Positions 60,601 through 64,000 of a DNA stretch of 64,000 nucleotides are shown here, piece after piece. Positions within the stretch are counted from its first letter, which is position 1. Each line of letters opens with the position of its first letter. This stretch comes from Cornus controversa (Eukaryota > Streptophyta > Magnoliopsida > Cornales > Cornaceae): the NCBI GenBank assembly GCA_026545225.1, contig CM048845.1:95916533-95980532 (forward strand). The letters run 5' to 3'. The position numbers and the translations under genes are program-made. The notes beneath the pieces are model-generated. The model had not been told where the DNA came from and searched no databases. It worked only from the letters and a program-made list of their open reading frames with translations.

Positions 60601-61177
60601 TACAAAGTAACCCAATTTCCTAGTGAGTCATTGTGTCTGAACTCAAAGGTCAAGTGAGTCAAGTTTAAGAGAAGGTCAAGTGAGTCAATTTCAAGAGAGT
60701 ACTAACACATAGGCGGTTCGTAGAAGCTCAGTTAGTTTGAAGTGTTACTACCAATTGAGAGGAAGATCGTTATATCCTGCGAAACAGTTGCCAAGGGTCT
60801 GTTCAATACCATTGTGGGGCGATAATTGTCTTAAGAAAATTGAATATAATTCAAGCCTCGATCATCAAATTTCAGGTTCTTTATATGTGATTTTATATGA
60901 TAGTTTATATAGTGTTAAAATATCATTGGCCTTATATAACATGCAATTTCTGTTGCGCATATGTTATATGATTTTAGAGTGATATATATCTTCCATTTAT
61001 ATAATCTCATAAAAGTGTATTGAAAATTTTAGAATGCATGAAAATGAGGTTTCTTGTACATTCTAGAAGTATATATACTTATATTCAAAGATACTATGAT
61101 AAATATATATACCGAAGTTTATAGATGATGTCATGATTCTCTTAGTAGCATATTCAACTCATATATATATTCCAACA
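56594..61177 (+). mobile_element. Copia LTR element 3, gag-only family (fossil)
   Basis: LTRs at 56594-57436 and 60255-61177 (TGTTAGAAAA...CCAACA), with target duplication GTAAG (56589-56593 and 61178-61182). The polypurine-like tract CATTCATGTGAGGAAT lies right before the 3' LTR. The interior has a gag region (57681-58689) and then ~1.5 kb without integrase or RT, matching the non-coding part of Copia 2. The LTR TATA box is ATGCCTATAAATAGG (near 56827 and 60513). It is broken. Confidence 0.9.
57681..58689 (+). mobile_element. Gag region of Copia 3 with zinc knuckle and protease start
   Basis: The start of gag is visible at 57715-57810 (ERFNEADFKRWQQKMLFFLTTL). A longer frame at 58021-58689 contains the gag core tail ([26 protein letters not shown]), a basic stretch, the CCHC knuckle [14 protein letters not shown] (near 58422), and [12 protein letters not shown] (58603-58638), which corresponds to the start of the Copia aspartic protease. 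It is a fossil; the rest of pol is missing. Confidence 0.85.
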
Positions 61178-61703
61178 GTAAGCGATATGAGTAATATAGC
61201 TCATAAGTCATAATATATGTTATGTCAACCCCACCTTCGTAATGCAAAAAATGAGACCGCGCATATATGTAGATGGCATTTTCAAATTGCGGTAGGATCT
61301 CTCTTGCAGCTTTAGCAAGCTATGACAGCATCTCAATAACCTAAACTCCAATAGATTCTAATGATTTGGACCTAAAAATAACGTCCAGATCTTTCAAAAG
61401 CTGCAGTAACATTTGATGGAGGTTTAAAGTTCTGAACAGCTAGCTTCTTGGGTCGCCGTGATCTGTCGTTTGTCCAAATGCTTAATGCTTTCCCAGTCTC
61501 AAATAACTGAAATGCAGGATCTTTAACTGTTTCTGCAAAATAGTTGTCATCAATGGCATCTCCCAGACCTCCAAAGACATACTTACAAGTCTCTCTTCAC
61601 TTGCAAAGAGGACACTAACCCAAATCTTAGCACCTTGTATCCACTATCTGATCTTCTCCTCCAATGCTCCCCACTCCAAACTACAAATGTCATTCATACT
61701 TAA

Positions 61704-63075
61704 TGTTATGTGCGGTTGCGCTACTGGCAATTTATAAATTTACCACTAGTAATAGAACGAATCCTTGAAGGATAGAACTCTAAGTTAAGGGTGTCAATCC
61801 CACAGAGACTACGTAGGTATAACTCACTAAAGGTTGAGGGTTGGTTCTTGTTTAAACCACAACCGTGTTGGTTGTTGCTTATTCTACTCTGAAAGCATAA
61901 AAATAATTTAAATACAAAGGTTAAGAGAAGAATAAAGGACTAGGGTTAGACATCCCTGCTAACCTCGTAATATGTCACATTTATAATAAATTGGGAGAAT
62001 TCATGCAAATGTGTACTAATGACGCGTTGACAAGTCCCACCTACAACGATGTCGCCAAGAAAATACACACCTTAATATACTATAATCCATCTTTAAAAAG
62101 CGTGATTTTTCTTACTTACCTAATTATCTACTTGTAGTAAAATGGACTATACAAATCTAGTTATGCATGTTATAGTGAAAACTAGTCTCAAGCCATCACT
62201 TGTAGTCTTTGTGAAACATATAAGTGTTTGAAGATCATGTCAAGAGTTTAAGCATTCTAAGACAAGAAGATAAATCACAATACATGAACATGAAGAATTT
62301 GTAAACTTATAATTATATAAGGCACAAGGCAAGAGACATATACATCAAATACATAAAAATTCTCAATTCATTAAAGTTAGAACATATTTACAAAGCTAGG
62401 TTCGTCAAAACCCTAGAGAAGGATTAGTTGATCATGGTGGGGTGGAAGTACTCCATAGACAGAGATGGTCACATGCTTAAAACGGTCTTCAAGGCCTTAT
62501 AAAGCCCTCTTTGAAGTTTTCCCTCTCTACAATTTCACTTTCTCTCTCTAGAATTCTAAAATATGCTCTCTCTTCCAAGAATTATGTGTGTATCTCTTAT
62601 TACATATTCTCTAGCTATATAACTGATCTGATGCTCAAAATATCATAAAAATTATGTGCAAGGCTTTATCCAAGCAAAATTAGACAAGTGGCAAGTGGAG
62701 AAAATATTTGTAGAAAAATATCTTCAGTAGGTTCGGACGATGCATCGAAGTAGGCACTTCGATGCATCGAAGCTGCGATGCATCGAAGTGCCTACTTCGA
62801 TGCATAGATCTTCCTTCTTCTACAGATCTTCAACTTTCTATCTTTTCGACTCTGGTCTTGACACGCCCTTCACTCTTCCTTGATGTTCATGAAGTATGGT
62901 AAAAAATAGGAATGCATTGTTGAACTGATAAAGGAGTCGAATTATGCCACATTCTGAGTTTGAACTTGAAATCATCAAAAACATAAAAATACGTAAAAAC
63001 TATACAATATGTGCAGCTACGGGATCAAGATACATAAGTAAAGGTGCGAAAATGTATAACATTCAACATTTATCA
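61704..63075 (-). mobile_element. Solo LTR, Athila-type Gypsy, inside EXO70-4
   Basis: 1372 bp, plus-strand TGTTATGTGC...CATTTATCA, closely similar to the LTR at 47968-49376. Flanked by CTTAA (61699-61703) and CTTAG (63076-63080), a 5-bp duplication with one change. EXO70-1 shows the unfilled site (CATACTTAATTTCTGG, 21608-21623). It contains GATGCATCGAAG palindromes at 62735-62810. Confidence 0.88.
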
Positions 63076-63127
63076 CTTAGTTTCTGAATGTGGAGTTTTC
63101 TAAGACTTGTGTCCAGGAATGTCTTCC

Positions 63128-63233
63128 TTACACACTGGTACACCTCAACGCACTTCCCAATATAGGCAGAGTTCATTCGCTTACACATTGGTACACCTCA
63201 ACGCACTTCTCAATATGGGCAGAGTTTATTCTC
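63128..63233. repeat. 53-bp tandem duplication inside EXO70-4
   Basis: The unit starting TTACACACTGGTACACC (63128) recurs at 63181 (TTACACATTGGTACACC), with a few differences. The length is not a multiple of three, so it shifts the EXO70-4 frame. Confidence 0.88.
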
Positions 63234-63782
63234 TCTGTGATTCTGTGGAGATCATCCTTTTTCTCCCTATTCAACTCTACAAAATTACAGTCCTCATAGC
63301 TAGGAGCACTATCCGTTATGGAAAATGAGCTTGTTGAAGACTGACTTGGATTGGTGCTGGTCAAGCTGGTTAAGATAACTCAAAATTCGTTTTCAAGTTA
63401 AGCAATATTGGCAATCTCTATGGCGCTGTTGGTTTTGCTTTGATCCTTTGCACAGATGATTGCAAACTATGTCTCCCGTTGAATCTCATCCACCGTTTCT
63501 TGCAAATACTGATCAATTTTTGTGATGTGTCCATTAAGAACCAACTCCATGGATGGTTTGGATGTTGGGCCAACATTTTTTAGAGGTTCTGTCGTTTGTG
63601 GCTGCTTCTTTTACGGAGTTTTAAGAATTCGAAAAACATTTTAATTAATCAAGAATAAAATCAAATGCACCTAGGAAGGAATTCTAAGTAATTTTCAAAC
63701 TTGAAGTCTTGACTGTGTGTGCATGTTTGTGAAATGGACGACGCAAGGATAAAGCAGACTCTAGAGAAGACTGATCGATCGT

Positions 63783-63833
63783 AGACTTCCCAAAAATCAC
63801 ACCCCACATTCCTTCGTCCATGTGGTTTTGTTA
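63783..63833 (-). promoter_or_regulatory. Conserved EXO70 upstream block, copy 4
   Basis: The minus strand reads AACAAAACCACATGGACGAAGG, then GTGGGGTGTGATTTTTGGGA. It lies about 170 bp upstream of the EXO70-4 start at 63639, equivalent to the blocks at 18832, 35995 and 51330. Confidence 0.7.
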
Positions 63834-63879
63834 TAAGTGTAATATCCCGATAATAAGTGGTCTGAAAGTAGGGAAAAAA

Positions 63880-64000
63880 ACCTACGGGGTAGCTCAACTG
63901 GTCAGGTTTTGAATTTGCTTCTAATGGTCATCAGTTTGAGTCTCCTCAGGGTCATTGGAGGCTTGTCCGGTCGTTAACTTCATGGCTTCATAGAATTAGT
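63880..64000 (+). mobile_element. tRNA-derived SINE, Au-like, cut by the window edge
   Basis: ACGGGGTAGCTCAACTGGTCAGG looks like a Pol III A box (TAGCTCAACTGG). CAGTTTGAGTCTCC, about 35 bp further on, looks like a B box. The downstream GGAGGCTTGTCCGGTCGTTAACTTC resembles, from memory, the body of the plant Au SINE family. It sits 5' of EXO70-4 in the opposite orientation. The 3' end and tail are outside the window. Confidence 0.65.

Larger units (their letters stand above)
55909..63639 (-). pseudogene. EXO70-4, pseudogene split by a Copia element and a solo LTR
   Basis: Minus-strand EXO70 in three blocks. N-terminal, 63639-63081: MFFEFLKL at 63639; then TDSAPSYEDCNFVELNREKKDDLHRITERINSA and CVEVYQC. 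Middle, 61703-61183: recognisable by nucleotide match to 21100-21620. C-terminal, 56588-55909: YRRNIWGDHM, VVHLIWIIEILQFKLKAKSKR, LFLTNNVHYIVEKI, MAGDDYLKMMIENVQ, STWERV-like SIWERVLYCLRDEGLY, LEEVHQTRAKWVVTN, AYISFFERF. It is closest to EXO70-1. The interruptions are Copia 3 (TSD GTAAG) and a solo LTR (TSD CTTAA/CTTAG). Independent frameshifts, including a 53-bp tandem duplication at 63128-63233, show it is dead. Confidence 0.88.

Overview
The window is AT-rich, transposon-dominated nuclear DNA from a flowering plant, most likely a eudicot. The evidence is plant-type EXO70 genes, Copia and Gypsy (Athila-type) LTR retrotransposons with tRNA-Met primer sites, TRIMs, MULE- and hAT-type MITEs, and a probable Au-type tRNA SINE at the right edge. 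I cannot name the species.

The only host gene family I recognise is a cluster of EXO70 (exocyst subunit) copies. Two single-exon genes look intact, at 36246-38030 (+) and 51562-53376 (+). EXO70-1 (19087-21709) is split by an inversion into an N-terminal half on + and a C-terminal half on -. EXO70-4 (63639 down to 55909, -) is interrupted by a complete Copia element and a solo LTR. Two short EXO70 relics lie at 35360-35925 and 54867-55090. Copies 1 and 4 form one sequence pair and copies 2 and 3 another. All four share a roughly 50-bp block 170-235 bp upstream of the start codon, so their promoters were duplicated with the genes. A second possible host fragment, an acidic/lysine-rich two-exon piece at 27043-27574 (-), is not recognised.

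The rest is layered mobile DNA. 1-2900: Gypsy-type remnants. 3597-4361: a MULE-like MITE. 4458-18676: a nest with a hAT-like MITE outermost, then a MULE-like element (4691-18518), then a long minus-strand Copia (4958-17165, TSD TACAC), which itself carries a solo Athila-type LTR (7137-8559, TSD CTGAT) and a head-to-head TRIM pair forming a hairpin of about 1.1 kb (13938-15048). 19475-24914: a LARD-like element X, cut by the EXO70-1 inversion, with a hAT element (21710-22834) at the breakpoint. 24915-26860: a PBS-bearing LTR-like repeat. 27938-33240: a second X LTR interrupted by a Copia element (29265-33091, TSD CTTTT). 38393-42240: MULE and foldback MITEs. 44281-49376: a Gypsy LARD fragment abutting an Athila-type fragment in the opposite orientation. 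49377-51110: another PBS/LTR remnant. 56594-61177: a second Copia of the same gag-only family (TSD GTAAG).

The points most worth following up are the transposon-end-associated inversion of EXO70-1, the conserved promoter block shared by the EXO70 copies, the TRIM hairpin inside a Copia gag, and a recurring pattern in which unrelated LTR families carry clusters of short palindromes just upstream of their TATA box. Coordinates of LTR elements with a stated target-site duplication are base-exact as read; others are approximate.
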